Assembly: GCA_036489445.1 (NCBI GenBank)
Contig: DASXFV010000056.1
Span: 24,941 to 88,940, forward strand
Direction of reading: 5' to 3'
DNA length: 64,000 nt
Source: DAIDKA01 sp036489445
GTDB lineage: Bacteria; Pseudomonadota; Gammaproteobacteria; Steroidobacterales; Steroidobacteraceae
This document shows positions 27,092 through 35,425 of this stretch, piece after piece. The translations under genes and the position numbers were made by a program. Numbering within the stretch: position 1 is the first letter of the stretch; every line of letters begins with the position of its first letter. The notes under the pieces were generated by a model. It was not told where the DNA came from. It did no database searches and saw only the letters and a program-made list of their open reading frames with translations.

Positions 27092-28395
27092 GTGATCAGC
27101 CTCCCACTTCTACACGATTTGACACCTTGGGACTGGACCCCACGCTGCTGGCCGGGATTCATGATGCCGGATTCACCCATGGCACGCCCATCCAGTCCCA
27201 GACCCTGCCCGTGGCCCTTACGGGCCGGGATGTGGCTGGGCAGGCCCAGACGGGCACCGGCAAGACCGCCGCGTTCCTGGTCGCGCTCTATAACCTGCTG
27301 CTGACCCGGCCGGCGCCTGCCGGCAGAACCCCGACGTCCGTCCGCGCCCTGGTGGTCGCGCCAACGCGCGAACTGGCCGTGCAGATTCATCACGACGCCG
27401 AGATCCTGGGCAAGCACACCGGCCTGCGTACCGCAGTGGTCTACGGCGGCACCGACTACGAGAAGCAGCGCCGGCAGCTCGCCGATGGCATCGATGTGCT
27501 GATCGGCACGCCCGGCCGGCTCATCGACTACTTCAAGCAGCATGTGTTCGAGCTGCGCCACGCGCAGGTGCTGGTACTGGACGAAGCCGACCGCATGTTC
27601 GACCTGGGGTTCATCGCCGATATCCGCTTCCTGATGCGCCGGTTGCCCCCGCCGGAGCGACGTCTGTCGATGCTGTTCTCGGCCACGCTCTCGCACCGCG
27701 TGCTGGAACTGGCCTACGAGCACATGAACAATCCGGAGCTGGTGCGTATCGAACCGGACAAAATGACCGTCGATCGCGTACGGCAGGTCATGTACTACCC
27801 CTCGATGGAGGAAAAGCTGCCGCTGCTGATCTCACTGCTGCGCCAGGCCGAAGCCCGGCGGACCATGATCTTCGTCAACACCAAGCGCATGGCTGAGCGG
27901 CTGGAATCGGTGCTGAACGCCAATGGCTTCAATGCGCAGGCGATTTCCGGCGACGTGCCGCAGCCCAAGCGACTGCGTTTCCTGCGCGATTTTCACAACG
28001 GCGATCTGGCGGTGCTCATCGCCACCGATGTGGCCTCGCGCGGGCTGCATATTCCTGACGTGAGCCATGTGTTCAATTTCGACCTGCCCCAGGATGCCCC
28101 CGATTACGTGCATCGCATCGGGCGCACGGCCCGGGCGGGCGCCGAGGGCGATGCCATCAGCTTCGCGTGCGAGGAGTTCGCCGTGTCGCTGCCGGAGATC
28201 GAGGCCTACCTGGGCCACAAGGTGCCGTCTGCGCCGATCTCCCCGGAACTGATCGCCAGCGTGCAGCTGCTGCCCCCTGCGCCACGCGAGGGTGGACCGC
28301 CCAGCCATGGGCGTCGCGGTCCGGGCGGCCGGCCACCCGCCCGGCGCCGGCCCAACGGACCGGGTGGCCCCCGACGCCGCCCCGGCGGCGGCTAG
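27088..28395 (+). CDS. rhlB: DEAD-box RNA helicase RhlB
   Basis: RhlB is the ATP-dependent RNA helicase of the RNA degradosome. The 435-residue protein has the Q-motif region, motif I AQTGTGKT, PTRELAVQIH, motif II DEAD in VLDEADRMFDLGF, motif III SAT, and motif VI HRIGRTARAG. The order and wording follow E. coli RhlB closely, including ACEEF-like and EAYLGHKVP stretches. The last 45 residues form an Arg/Gly/Pro-rich RNA-binding tail. It lies divergent from trxA-rho as in E. coli. Whether an RNase E partner binds it cannot be judged here. Confidence 0.94.
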   Translation: MSDQPPTSTRFDTLGLDPTLLAGIHDAGFTHGTPIQSQTLPVALTGRDVAGQAQTGTGKTAAFLVALYNLLLTRPAPAGRTPTSVRALVVAPTRELAVQIHHDAEILGKHTGLRTAVVYGGTDYEKQRRQLADGIDVLIGTPGRLIDYFKQHVFELRHAQVLVLDEADRMFDLGFIADIRFLMRRLPPPERRLSMLFSATLSHRVLELAYEHMNNPELVRIEPDKMTVDRVRQVMYYPSMEEKLPLLISLLRQAEARRTMIFVNTKRMAERLESVLNANGFNAQAISGDVPQPKRLRFLRDFHNGDLAVLIATDVASRGLHIPDVSHVFNFDLPQDAPDYVHRIGRTARAGAEGDAISFACEEFAVSLPEIEAYLGHKVPSAPISPELIASVQLLPPAPREGGPPSHGRRGPGGRPPARRRPNGPGGPRRRPGGG

Positions 28396-29102
28396 ACCAG
28401 GCCCGAGCCAGGGCCTGCCAGATCGGTGATCCGATCCACGGCGGGCCAGGGCCCATGCTCCCGGATCGTGCCTTGCGAGTCCGGATGCCGCAGCCCAATC
28501 ACCCAGCGGACACCCGCCGCGCGTGCCGCCGCGAGCACCGCCGGACTGTCGTCCACGAACAGGGTGCGCGCCGGGTCGAAGGGCTCGCTGCGACGCACGC
28601 TGTCCCAGAACCTCCCATCCTCCTTGGGCCACGCAAACGTGTGTGAGCTGAACATCGCGTCCAGGTAGGCGGAGACACCGGTGCGCTCATCCTTGATCGC
28701 CAGGGAGACCGGATGGGCATTGGTGAGCAGCACCAGGCGCTTGCCGTTGCGGCGCAGGGTGGCCAGGAATTCCGGGACCCCTGCCAACCAGCGCACCTCG
28801 TGCATCGCGGCGCGCTTGAGCGCCGCCACATCCAGCTCAAGTTCGCGGCTCCAGAACGCCACGCAGTACCAGTCCAGGGTGCCTTCCCGCTCACGGAAGC
28901 GCGGGGCGAGCTGCTCGCGCGCCTGTTCCAGGGTGAGGCCCCGCGCATCCGCCCAGGCTCGGGGGATGGTGTGACGCCAGAAACGGGTGTCAAAAGCCAG
29001 ATCCAGCAGTGTGCCGTCCAGATCCAGCAGTACCGTGTCGATGGCGGACCAGTCAGGCCTTGATGGTGAGGTGTCCGGCGGGGTCATGAGATTGCAGAGC
29101 AT
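28392..29102 (-). CDS. HAD-family nucleotidase, YrfG-like
   Basis: This 236-residue HAD hydrolase has motif I DLDGTLLDLAFD, motif II LLTNAH, motif III lysine in AIKDERTG or WPKEDGRFW, and motif IV FVDDSPAVLAAA. The longer motif I with LLDLAFD and a WRHTIP segment resembles E. coli YrfG, a GMP/IMP nucleotidase; the substrate here is inferred. ATG 29087 is an alternative start that would remove five residues. Its stop overlaps the end of rhlB by four bases (convergent). Confidence 0.85.
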   Translation of the reverse strand: MLCNLMTPPDTSPSRPDWSAIDTVLLDLDGTLLDLAFDTRFWRHTIPRAWADARGLTLEQAREQLAPRFREREGTLDWYCVAFWSRELELDVAALKRAAMHEVRWLAGVPEFLATLRRNGKRLVLLTNAHPVSLAIKDERTGVSAYLDAMFSSHTFAWPKEDGRFWDSVRRSEPFDPARTLFVDDSPAVLAAARAAGVRWVIGLRHPDSQGTIREHGPWPAVDRITDLAGPGSGLV

Positions 29103-29195
29103 ATCGCCAATGGCGTCCGACCGGCGCCTCCGCTAAGCTAGCGGGATCGAAAATTGCATCGCACACGGCCGCGAGCCGCACAATTCGATCGGCTT

Positions 29196-29420
29196 ATGGC
29201 GGATAGCGAAGACAACGTCGACCGCGAACTGTTCCGCAACATCGAAAAACTGCGCGAACTGCGGATCGCACATCGCGATCTTGACGATGTCATCACCCGG
29301 CTGACCCTGGACATGCACGTCGATGAGCTGCAGTTGAAGCGGCTCAAGAAGCGCAAACTCATGCTCAAGGACCAGATCACGGTCCTCGAGAGCCAACTCA
29401 TTCCCGATCTGAACGCCTGA
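29196..29420 (+). CDS. YdcH-like DUF465 protein
   Basis: This is a 74-residue helical-hairpin protein. The pattern HRDLDDVITRL, then DELQLKRLKKRKLMLKDQI matches DUF465 (E. coli YdcH), small coiled-coil proteins of unknown function. ATG 29196 is preferred; an upstream in-frame start at 29154 has no family similarity. The MscS-type gene begins 22 bases downstream. Confidence 0.85.
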   Translation: MADSEDNVDRELFRNIEKLRELRIAHRDLDDVITRLTLDMHVDELQLKRLKKRKLMLKDQITVLESQLIPDLNA

Positions 29421-29442
29421 GGCGCACGCACACCCCAATCCG

Positions 29443-30756
29443 ATGCAGAGCGCCGACAGCGGAATCAGGGATTTCTTCGCACAGTTGGCCTCTGCGCAAG
29501 TGCTGACGGAAATCATTGCCATCGTCGTGGCCGCAGCCCTGGCGGTGATCGGCGGCCGCTATGCGCGCATCTGGATCCAGCGCGCGGGCCGCACGGACAG
29601 CAGCAGCTGGCTGGGTGCGAGCCTGGAAGGCATCGTGCTCGCGGCGCCGATGTTCATCGGCACCTCAGTGCTGTTCCTGCTGCATCTGGCGCTGAACGCG
29701 ATGGGCGCCCAGGCCGAACTGCTCTACGTGGCCCTGGAACTCACCCTGGCCCTGGCCCTGGTACGGCTGGGCACCTACGGCATGCGCCTGATGCTGGGGC
29801 GGGAAACCTGGTTTGACGCCTGGGAAGGCCGGATAGCCGTCGCGATCTGGTTGATCATCGCACTGGAACTGCTGGGCTGGCTGGAGAAGATCCAGGCCAC
29901 CCTGGAGCACGTGCATCTGATTCCCGGCCGCAACGTGTTCACGCTCTGGGAGCTGGTCAAGGGCGTGGTGGTCGTCACGTTGTTCGTGTTCGTGACCTCG
30001 GTGCTGGCGCGCACCGTGGAGCGGCGGGTGATGCGACTGGGCTCCATTGCGCTGTCGACGCGCATCGGAATCTCCAAGTTTACATATTTCGTACTGCTCG
30101 GCATGGGCATCCTGCTGGGCATCAACGCCGCCGGCGTGGATGTCACGACCCTCAACGTGCTCACCGGTGGCATCGGCATCGGCTTGGGATTCGGCCTGCA
30201 GACCATCGCCGGGAATTTCGTCAGTGGCTTTGTGCTGCTGATCGATAAGTCCATCAAGCCCGGCGATGTCATCAGCTTCACCGGGCACACCGGTACCAGC
30301 ACCGAGAACTTCGGCTGGGTGCAGGAGCTGCGCGGCCGCTACGTCGTCGTGCGCGACCGGGACGGGGTGGAGACGCTGGTCCCCAACCAGAATCTGATCA
30401 CCAATTCCGTCATCAACTGGAGCTACTCGGATCAGCGGGTGCGCCTGCGGTTACCGGTGATGATCAGCTATGACGATGATCCGGAGAAGGCTCTGGAGGC
30501 GCTGCTCGAGGCCGTCGGCGATCACCCCCGGATCCTGCGCGAACCCGCGCCGGTCTCGCGCCTGATGGCCTTCGAGGACTATGGCATGCGCGTGGAAGTG
30601 CGGTTCTGGATCGCGGATCCCATGAACGGCGTCAACAACGTGCGCTCGGATGTGAATCGTGCCATCTGGCGCGTGTTCCGCAGCCATGGCATCCGCATCC
30701 CGGTGGCGCAGCGCGAGTTGCGGATGCTGCCGCCGGTCCCGGGCCGTGACCCGTAG
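29443..30756 (+). CDS. Mechanosensitive ion channel, MscS family
   Basis: MscS-type channels open under membrane tension to release solutes during osmotic downshock. The 437-residue protein has about five membrane helices in the first 260 residues. The pore helix and following beta domain include GIGLGFGLQTIAGNFVSG and LLIDKSIKPGDVI, the core family signature. The C-terminal part is the cytoplasmic vestibule. It is larger than E. coli MscS (286), with extra N-terminal helices as in YnaI or YbdG types. Gating properties cannot be inferred. Confidence 0.92.
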   Translation: MQSADSGIRDFFAQLASAQVLTEIIAIVVAAALAVIGGRYARIWIQRAGRTDSSSWLGASLEGIVLAAPMFIGTSVLFLLHLALNAMGAQAELLYVALELTLALALVRLGTYGMRLMLGRETWFDAWEGRIAVAIWLIIALELLGWLEKIQATLEHVHLIPGRNVFTLWELVKGVVVVTLFVFVTSVLARTVERRVMRLGSIALSTRIGISKFTYFVLLGMGILLGINAAGVDVTTLNVLTGGIGIGLGFGLQTIAGNFVSGFVLLIDKSIKPGDVISFTGHTGTSTENFGWVQELRGRYVVVRDRDGVETLVPNQNLITNSVINWSYSDQRVRLRLPVMISYDDDPEKALEALLEAVGDHPRILREPAPVSRLMAFEDYGMRVEVRFWIADPMNGVNNVRSDVNRAIWRVFRSHGIRIPVAQRELRMLPPVPGRDP

Positions 30757-30789
30757 CGCCATCCAACTCCAACGCCCAGATCTGCCCAT

Positions 30790-31215
30790 ATGCCGTTGAT
30801 CATCAGTGAACACCTGATCGTGCCCGACACGGATCTCACCTTCAGTGCCATCCGTTCACCCGGACCGGGTGGTCAGAACGTGAACAAGGTGGCCACGGCG
30901 GTGCAGTTGCGGTTCGACCTGGGGAACAGCCCGGCGCTGAATGCCGCAGTCAAGCAGCGCATTCGCGCGCGCGCCGGTCATCGGCTCAATGATGACGGCA
31001 CGCTGCTGTTCGTGGCGCGCGCCCATCGCTCCCAGGAACGCAATCGTGCCGATGCCCTGGAACGGCTGCGGCAGCTGATCATCGAGTCGCTGGAGCCGCC
31101 GCGACCGCGCAAGGCCACGCGCCCGACCAGGGCCTCAAAGGAACGCCGCCTGGTCGGCAAAGCACTCCAGCAGCGCCGCAAGGTGCTGCGCGGCCGGGTA
31201 CGCGGCGAGGACTGA
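30790..31215 (+). CDS. arfB: Alternative ribosome-rescue factor ArfB
   Basis: ArfB (YaeJ) is a peptidyl-tRNA hydrolase that frees ribosomes stalled without a stop codon. The 141-residue protein has the release-factor GGQ motif at residues 27-29 within SPGPGGQNVNKVATAVQLRF. Its basic C-terminal tail (RRLVGKALQQRRKVLRGRVR) inserts into the empty mRNA channel in known homologues. It has no codon-recognition domain, as expected. It lies 33 bases after the mechanosensitive channel gene. Confidence 0.95.
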   Translation: MPLIISEHLIVPDTDLTFSAIRSPGPGGQNVNKVATAVQLRFDLGNSPALNAAVKQRIRARAGHRLNDDGTLLFVARAHRSQERNRADALERLRQLIIESLEPPRPRKATRPTRASKERRLVGKALQQRRKVLRGRVRGED

Positions 31216-31235
31216 CACCTGGCGCCCGAGTCGCG

Positions 31236-32339
31236 CTACGGCGTGGCGGGTTCATCCCAGCCGGGATTCATGTGATACGGCACACCCAGCGTCAGCATCT
31301 GGATGCGATGGATGGTGCCGCCTTCGATCCTGAACACCAGCACCGCCTCGGTGCTCGCAGGCTGCGCCAGGGCGCGCAGTGACAGGGTGTGGCCATCGGC
31401 CAGACGCAGCTCGCGGGTCCCCGCCTGGTCCAGGTTCGCCCACACCACCACAGTGCCATTGTCAGGATCCACGGCCACGACGCGGCGATGGTGGATGCGC
31501 GAGATGGATGCAAAGTAGCCGCTTTGCATTTGCTGCCGACACCCAAGGGCTGCGAGATTGAAGCGCCCGTCCCCGATCTGCACCCGTGCATTGCCGCTGA
31601 CGCGGGCGCCGTTCTCGTAGCGCACGCAGTCATCACTGACTGGCAGGCTCGCCTTGCCGTCGTAGTGCGCCAGAGCATTCATCCACGTCAGTGCAACGCC
31701 GGTCAGCTGTTCCCGGGTGGCACGCGCCGCGGTGGGGATCGGTGTCAGCCAGAGCGAATCGGCGGTGCCACGTGTATTGGTGGCATCGATGCCGGCATCG
31801 CTCCAGGTGGGACCTGAGCCTTTGCGGTAAATCAGGGTCTCCACCTCACTGATTCGACGGTCGTGCACCTTCAGGCGCATGGCCATCAGCACCAGGCTGT
31901 CGAATTCGCGCATGGTGCCGAAATAGGTGATTTGCTGCGTCAGCGGGTCGGCGTAGAACTGCTGGGCGGCGCCCACGCCGCTTGCCGTATTCCAGAAGCC
32001 GTCCCCGGGAAGCAGTTCCTGGCCGTTTTCCGTGAATCGGACGTGTTCGTCCAGGCTCAGCAGCTTCGGATCGTGTGCCACCACCGCTTTGAGGTAGCTG
32101 TCCGCCAGGGACTGCAAACAGGTGCGGTCACACAGCAGCTGCGGTTCCTGCACGGCGGCCTGCGCCCCCTCCGCAGGCGAGGAGGCGAGCCGCTCGCGCA
32201 CCGTGCTGCGATCCCGCGAGTGGGCACTTGCAGCGCGGTCACGATCATCGGTCGTCTGGTCGGCGTGCGCACGACGCGCGAGGCCCATGGTGAGCACTGC
32301 GGCAGCCAGCGCGATCAGCGTCGTGCGTCCCTTCAGCAT
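31236..32339 (-). CDS. Secreted protein with two NTF2-like (DUF8021-like) domains
   Basis: From ATG 32339 (GGAGG just upstream) the 367-residue protein has a signal peptide ending RRAHA. A charged linker follows, then a domain opening CDRTCLQSLADSYLKAVVAHD with VRFTENGQELLPGDGFW and LALRLKVHDRRISEVETLIY-like wording. This resembles the NTF2/SnoaL-like domain I associate with DUF8021. A second similar half starts near LTGVALTWMNALAHYDG and contains VRYENGARVSG, suggesting an internal duplication. Function unknown; such folds bind small hydrophobic ligands or act as hydrolases or isomerases. It lies 73 bases after plsB on the same strand. Confidence 0.7.
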   Translation of the reverse strand: MLKGRTTLIALAAAVLTMGLARRAHADQTTDDRDRAASAHSRDRSTVRERLASSPAEGAQAAVQEPQLLCDRTCLQSLADSYLKAVVAHDPKLLSLDEHVRFTENGQELLPGDGFWNTASGVGAAQQFYADPLTQQITYFGTMREFDSLVLMAMRLKVHDRRISEVETLIYRKGSGPTWSDAGIDATNTRGTADSLWLTPIPTAARATREQLTGVALTWMNALAHYDGKASLPVSDDCVRYENGARVSGNARVQIGDGRFNLAALGCRQQMQSGYFASISRIHHRRVVAVDPDNGTVVVWANLDQAGTRELRLADGHTLSLRALAQPASTEAVLVFRIEGGTIHRIQMLTLGVPYHMNPGWDEPATP

Positions 32340-32412
32340 CCTCCCTCCGCGGCGCATCGTTACGCAAGAATGCCCTGCGACGGCCGTCCAGCACAACCCG
32401 CGTGGCGTGTGC

Positions 32413-34836
32413 TCAGGAATGCGTCACCTGCAGGATGCTGTGACGCAACTCCTCATTGAGCACCACCTGCGCATCTGCCGCCACATGCATCAGGACCTCG
32501 TCGAACTCGAGTTTGCCGGCACCCGTTGCGCGGATCACCCGGCGTTTGCGCAGCAGGTCGATGAAGTTCTCGAACAGCGCGCGGTCGAAGAATTCCGGAG
32601 AGTTGAACCCGTACAGCAGCGACATGCGCTGCGCCATCAGATAGCAGCGCTCCTCCAGCTGCGACTGGCTGATCTGCCCACTGCCCGCCTGCAGCAGCAG
32701 CGAGATGGCCAGGTAATACCGCTCGATGGTCTGGATCGTGGACTGCTGCAGCAGCGACAACTGCATGGCCTGCGGCGAAGTGGGCGCCGCCCGGCACCAT
32801 TCGCCCACCATATTGCGCTCGATCAGGCCCTGCGCCTGCAGTGTCGCCAGCATGGCATCGAGCGCCGCCGGGACCGCCTCTTCGGGCCAGATCAGGAACA
32901 GTTCCGAGGCGATGTAGGGATAGATCCGACCTGTCAGGCGCACCAGGTCTGCATGGTCCAGGGCGGCATTGCCGGCAAAGGCGCAGGCGATCAGCGAGGG
33001 CAGCGCGAACAGGTGCACGATGTTGTTGCGGTAGTACGCCGCCAGCACCGCCGCCTCATCACTCATCTGCACCAGATCCCCCAGCGGGTGGGGACGGCGC
33101 GTGATGGCCTTCATCTCCTCGCCGTAGGCGATGATCTGCGGGGCCGTCAGGTCCGTGACGGTCACCCTCCCACTGTAGGGACAGTCGGCGAGCAATGCCT
33201 TCATCAAGGTGAGCTGGCGAGTCAGGTCCGCCAGGACCAGCGTCCGCCGGGGCGAGGCCAGCAGCGCCACGGCGAGCAACCCTATGGGCGTGACCGCCGC
33301 GGCGGCGTTGATGTTGCGCATCACCTGCGTGGCCAGATCGCCCACCGCCGCATTCAACCACGGCAGTCGGCCCTCCTCGGCCGTGAGGCGGGTGCGCCAC
33401 TGGCTGTCATGGCGATCAAGCAGCGCATCCAGATGGATGGGTTCGCCAATATTGACGTGCACCTTGCCGAATTTTTCCTTCAGCCGCGGCAACGCGCGCA
33501 GCAGGCCGAAGATGCTTTCCTTCTCCTTGGGCTTGCCGGAGAGCTCCCCGATGTAGGTATCACCCTCCATGACGCGCTCGTAGGCGAAGTACACCGGCAG
33601 GAACACGATCGGACGCGCCGGTGAGCGCAGGAAACCGCGCAGCGTCATGGTGAGCATGCCGGTCTTGGGCTGCATCAGGCGGCCGGTGCGGCTGCGACCC
33701 CCCTCGATGAAATACTCGATGGAATGGCCACGGGCCATGATGGCCGCCAGGTAGCTCATGAACACCACGGTGTACAGCGCGTTGCCCCGCAGGCTGCGGC
33801 GGATGAAGAAGGCGCCGCCCTTGCGCAGGTAGCGACCCACCACGGGCATGTTCAGATTCAGGCCGGCGGCAATGTGCGGAATCGCATAGCCATTGCGATA
33901 GATCACGTACGAGAGCAGCAGATAATCCATGTGACTGCGATGGCAGGGCACATAGACAATTTCATGGCCATCGGCGACCCGCGCCAGGGTCTCGGCATTG
34001 CCGAAATTCACGCCATCGTAGATGCGGTTCCACAGCCAGCCGAACACCCGCTCCAGGAACCGCACGAAGGCCGGGGAATAGTTGGCGGCGATCTCATAGG
34101 CCAGCTTGCGGGCACGGATCAGGCCCTGACGGCGGGTGATCTTCTTCTCCCGCACTTCCTGCGCCACCGCGGCGCGTACTGCGCGGGTGCGCAGGATGCG
34201 GCCCACGATCGTCCGGCGATGCGACAGGTCAGGGCCGATGCGCGCTGCACGCTGGCGCGCGTAGCGCACGCGCAGCGCTCGCGCAACGCGCCGGCATTGC
34301 ACCACCGTGGGCGCGTCCCCGCCCAGCAGGCTGCGCAGCGAGATCGGCTCATCCAGTTCAAGCAGTGTATTGCGGCCGTTGAAAATCACCTGGAAGAACC
34401 GGCGCACCCGCGAGGTGATGACCCAGTCATCCACCAGCAGCAGCCGGAACCAGGAGGCCTCACGCTGTGGCGCACGGCCCCAGAACACGGCAGCGGGTAC
34501 CAGATCCACGTCCGCTTCCGGGTCAGAGCGCAGCTGATCCACCAGCCGGAGCAGGATCGGTGGCGGTCGCCGATCCAGCGGTTCGGCACCGAAGGCGCGG
34601 CGGGAGTCCAGATAAAAATGGGACAGGTCGCCGCTCAGCCCCGGCAGCCGCTTGCGGGGACGGGGCAGCTTCAGCTTCACGCACGCACTCTGCAGGACCG
34701 CCAGGTCCGTGAGGCTGCGGTGCTCCATGACATAGCACAACGGCTTGCCGCGGCTCAGCAGACGCGGGGCCGCATCGGCAGGCAGGGTGGTGAAGCGAAC
34801 CCACAACGCCAGGATCCGTCGCAGCAGCCACGCCAT
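32413..34836 (-). CDS. plsB: Glycerol-3-phosphate 1-O-acyltransferase
   Basis: PlsB makes lysophosphatidic acid, the first committed step of phospholipid synthesis, at the inner membrane. The 807-residue length equals that of E. coli PlsB. Acyltransferase motifs are visible: CHRSHMDYLLLSY (HX4D), GGAFFIRRS, EGGRSRTGRL and VFLPVYFAYERVMEGD. The N-terminal and C-terminal helical regions are typical. The alpha/beta hydrolase gene ends three bases upstream of its start, so they are probably one transcript. Confidence 0.97.
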   Translation of the reverse strand: MAWLLRRILALWVRFTTLPADAAPRLLSRGKPLCYVMEHRSLTDLAVLQSACVKLKLPRPRKRLPGLSGDLSHFYLDSRRAFGAEPLDRRPPPILLRLVDQLRSDPEADVDLVPAAVFWGRAPQREASWFRLLLVDDWVITSRVRRFFQVIFNGRNTLLELDEPISLRSLLGGDAPTVVQCRRVARALRVRYARQRAARIGPDLSHRRTIVGRILRTRAVRAAVAQEVREKKITRRQGLIRARKLAYEIAANYSPAFVRFLERVFGWLWNRIYDGVNFGNAETLARVADGHEIVYVPCHRSHMDYLLLSYVIYRNGYAIPHIAAGLNLNMPVVGRYLRKGGAFFIRRSLRGNALYTVVFMSYLAAIMARGHSIEYFIEGGRSRTGRLMQPKTGMLTMTLRGFLRSPARPIVFLPVYFAYERVMEGDTYIGELSGKPKEKESIFGLLRALPRLKEKFGKVHVNIGEPIHLDALLDRHDSQWRTRLTAEEGRLPWLNAAVGDLATQVMRNINAAAAVTPIGLLAVALLASPRRTLVLADLTRQLTLMKALLADCPYSGRVTVTDLTAPQIIAYGEEMKAITRRPHPLGDLVQMSDEAAVLAAYYRNNIVHLFALPSLIACAFAGNAALDHADLVRLTGRIYPYIASELFLIWPEEAVPAALDAMLATLQAQGLIERNMVGEWCRAAPTSPQAMQLSLLQQSTIQTIERYYLAISLLLQAGSGQISQSQLEERCYLMAQRMSLLYGFNSPEFFDRALFENFIDLLRKRRVIRATGAGKLEFDEVLMHVAADAQVVLNEELRHSILQVTHS

Positions 34837-34839
34837 CGC

Positions 34840-35361
34840 CTATTCGCCCGAAGCCGGCATGTCCAATGAGATCAGGAAGTATTCGAACAGGTAGCGGATC
34901 ATGCCGATCTGGTTGTGGAGGCGGTGCTCATCGTGGAGCAGGTGCAGCGAAGCACCGTAATCGCGCGCAAAGCGGGCGCTGTCCTCAAACGGCACGATAT
35001 CGTCCTGCCAGCCGTGGACTACCATGGTCGGGCAATCGAGGACTCCCTTGCGCAGCGGCGGCAGACCGTCCGCATAGATCGCCGGCGCCATGAGAAAGAC
35101 ACCGCGGGCATGCAGGTGCGAGGCAGCGGCCACCGACACATAGGCCCCGACACTGGAACCCACCAGCACCAGCTCGCCCTCCAGGTCCTTGCAGAAGTCC
35201 ATCAGGTGCGCGAGCCGGTCCTGCGGCGAATCAACGCCCCGATAATCCACCGACTCCGGCTCATAGCCCTCGGCGCGGGCGGTATCAGCAAGCACAGTGA
35301 TCTTGCGACCCCAGGGGCCGCTTTCCTGTCCATGCGAGAAGACTACATACCGACTGGTCAC
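34840..35361 (-). CDS. Alpha/beta hydrolase, small esterase-like
   Basis: The protein begins VTSRYVVFSHGQESGPWG with an oxyanion-side HG, has the nucleophile elbow GSSVGAYV, and the late HGWQDDIVP aspartate and HDEHRL histidine, completing a Ser-Asp-His triad. It is about 173 residues from GTG 35361. The frame is open to 35466 but would then overlap the sheath gene. TATAAG at 35422-35417 on the minus strand may be its -10. The start lacks a clear Shine-Dalgarno, so TTG 35388 is another option. Substrate unknown; the short length recalls YqiA-type esterases. Confidence 0.75.
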   Translation of the reverse strand: MTSRYVVFSHGQESGPWGRKITVLADTARAEGYEPESVDYRGVDSPQDRLAHLMDFCKDLEGELVLVGSSVGAYVSVAAASHLHARGVFLMAPAIYADGLPPLRKGVLDCPTMVVHGWQDDIVPFEDSARFARDYGASLHLLHDEHRLHNQIGMIRYLFEYFLISLDMPASGE

Positions 35362-35425
35362 GGGCTTTTTGATCGCGTTTTTAGCCAACGCCGCCGTTGT
35401 GGAAGCTGGTGCGTATCTTATACCG

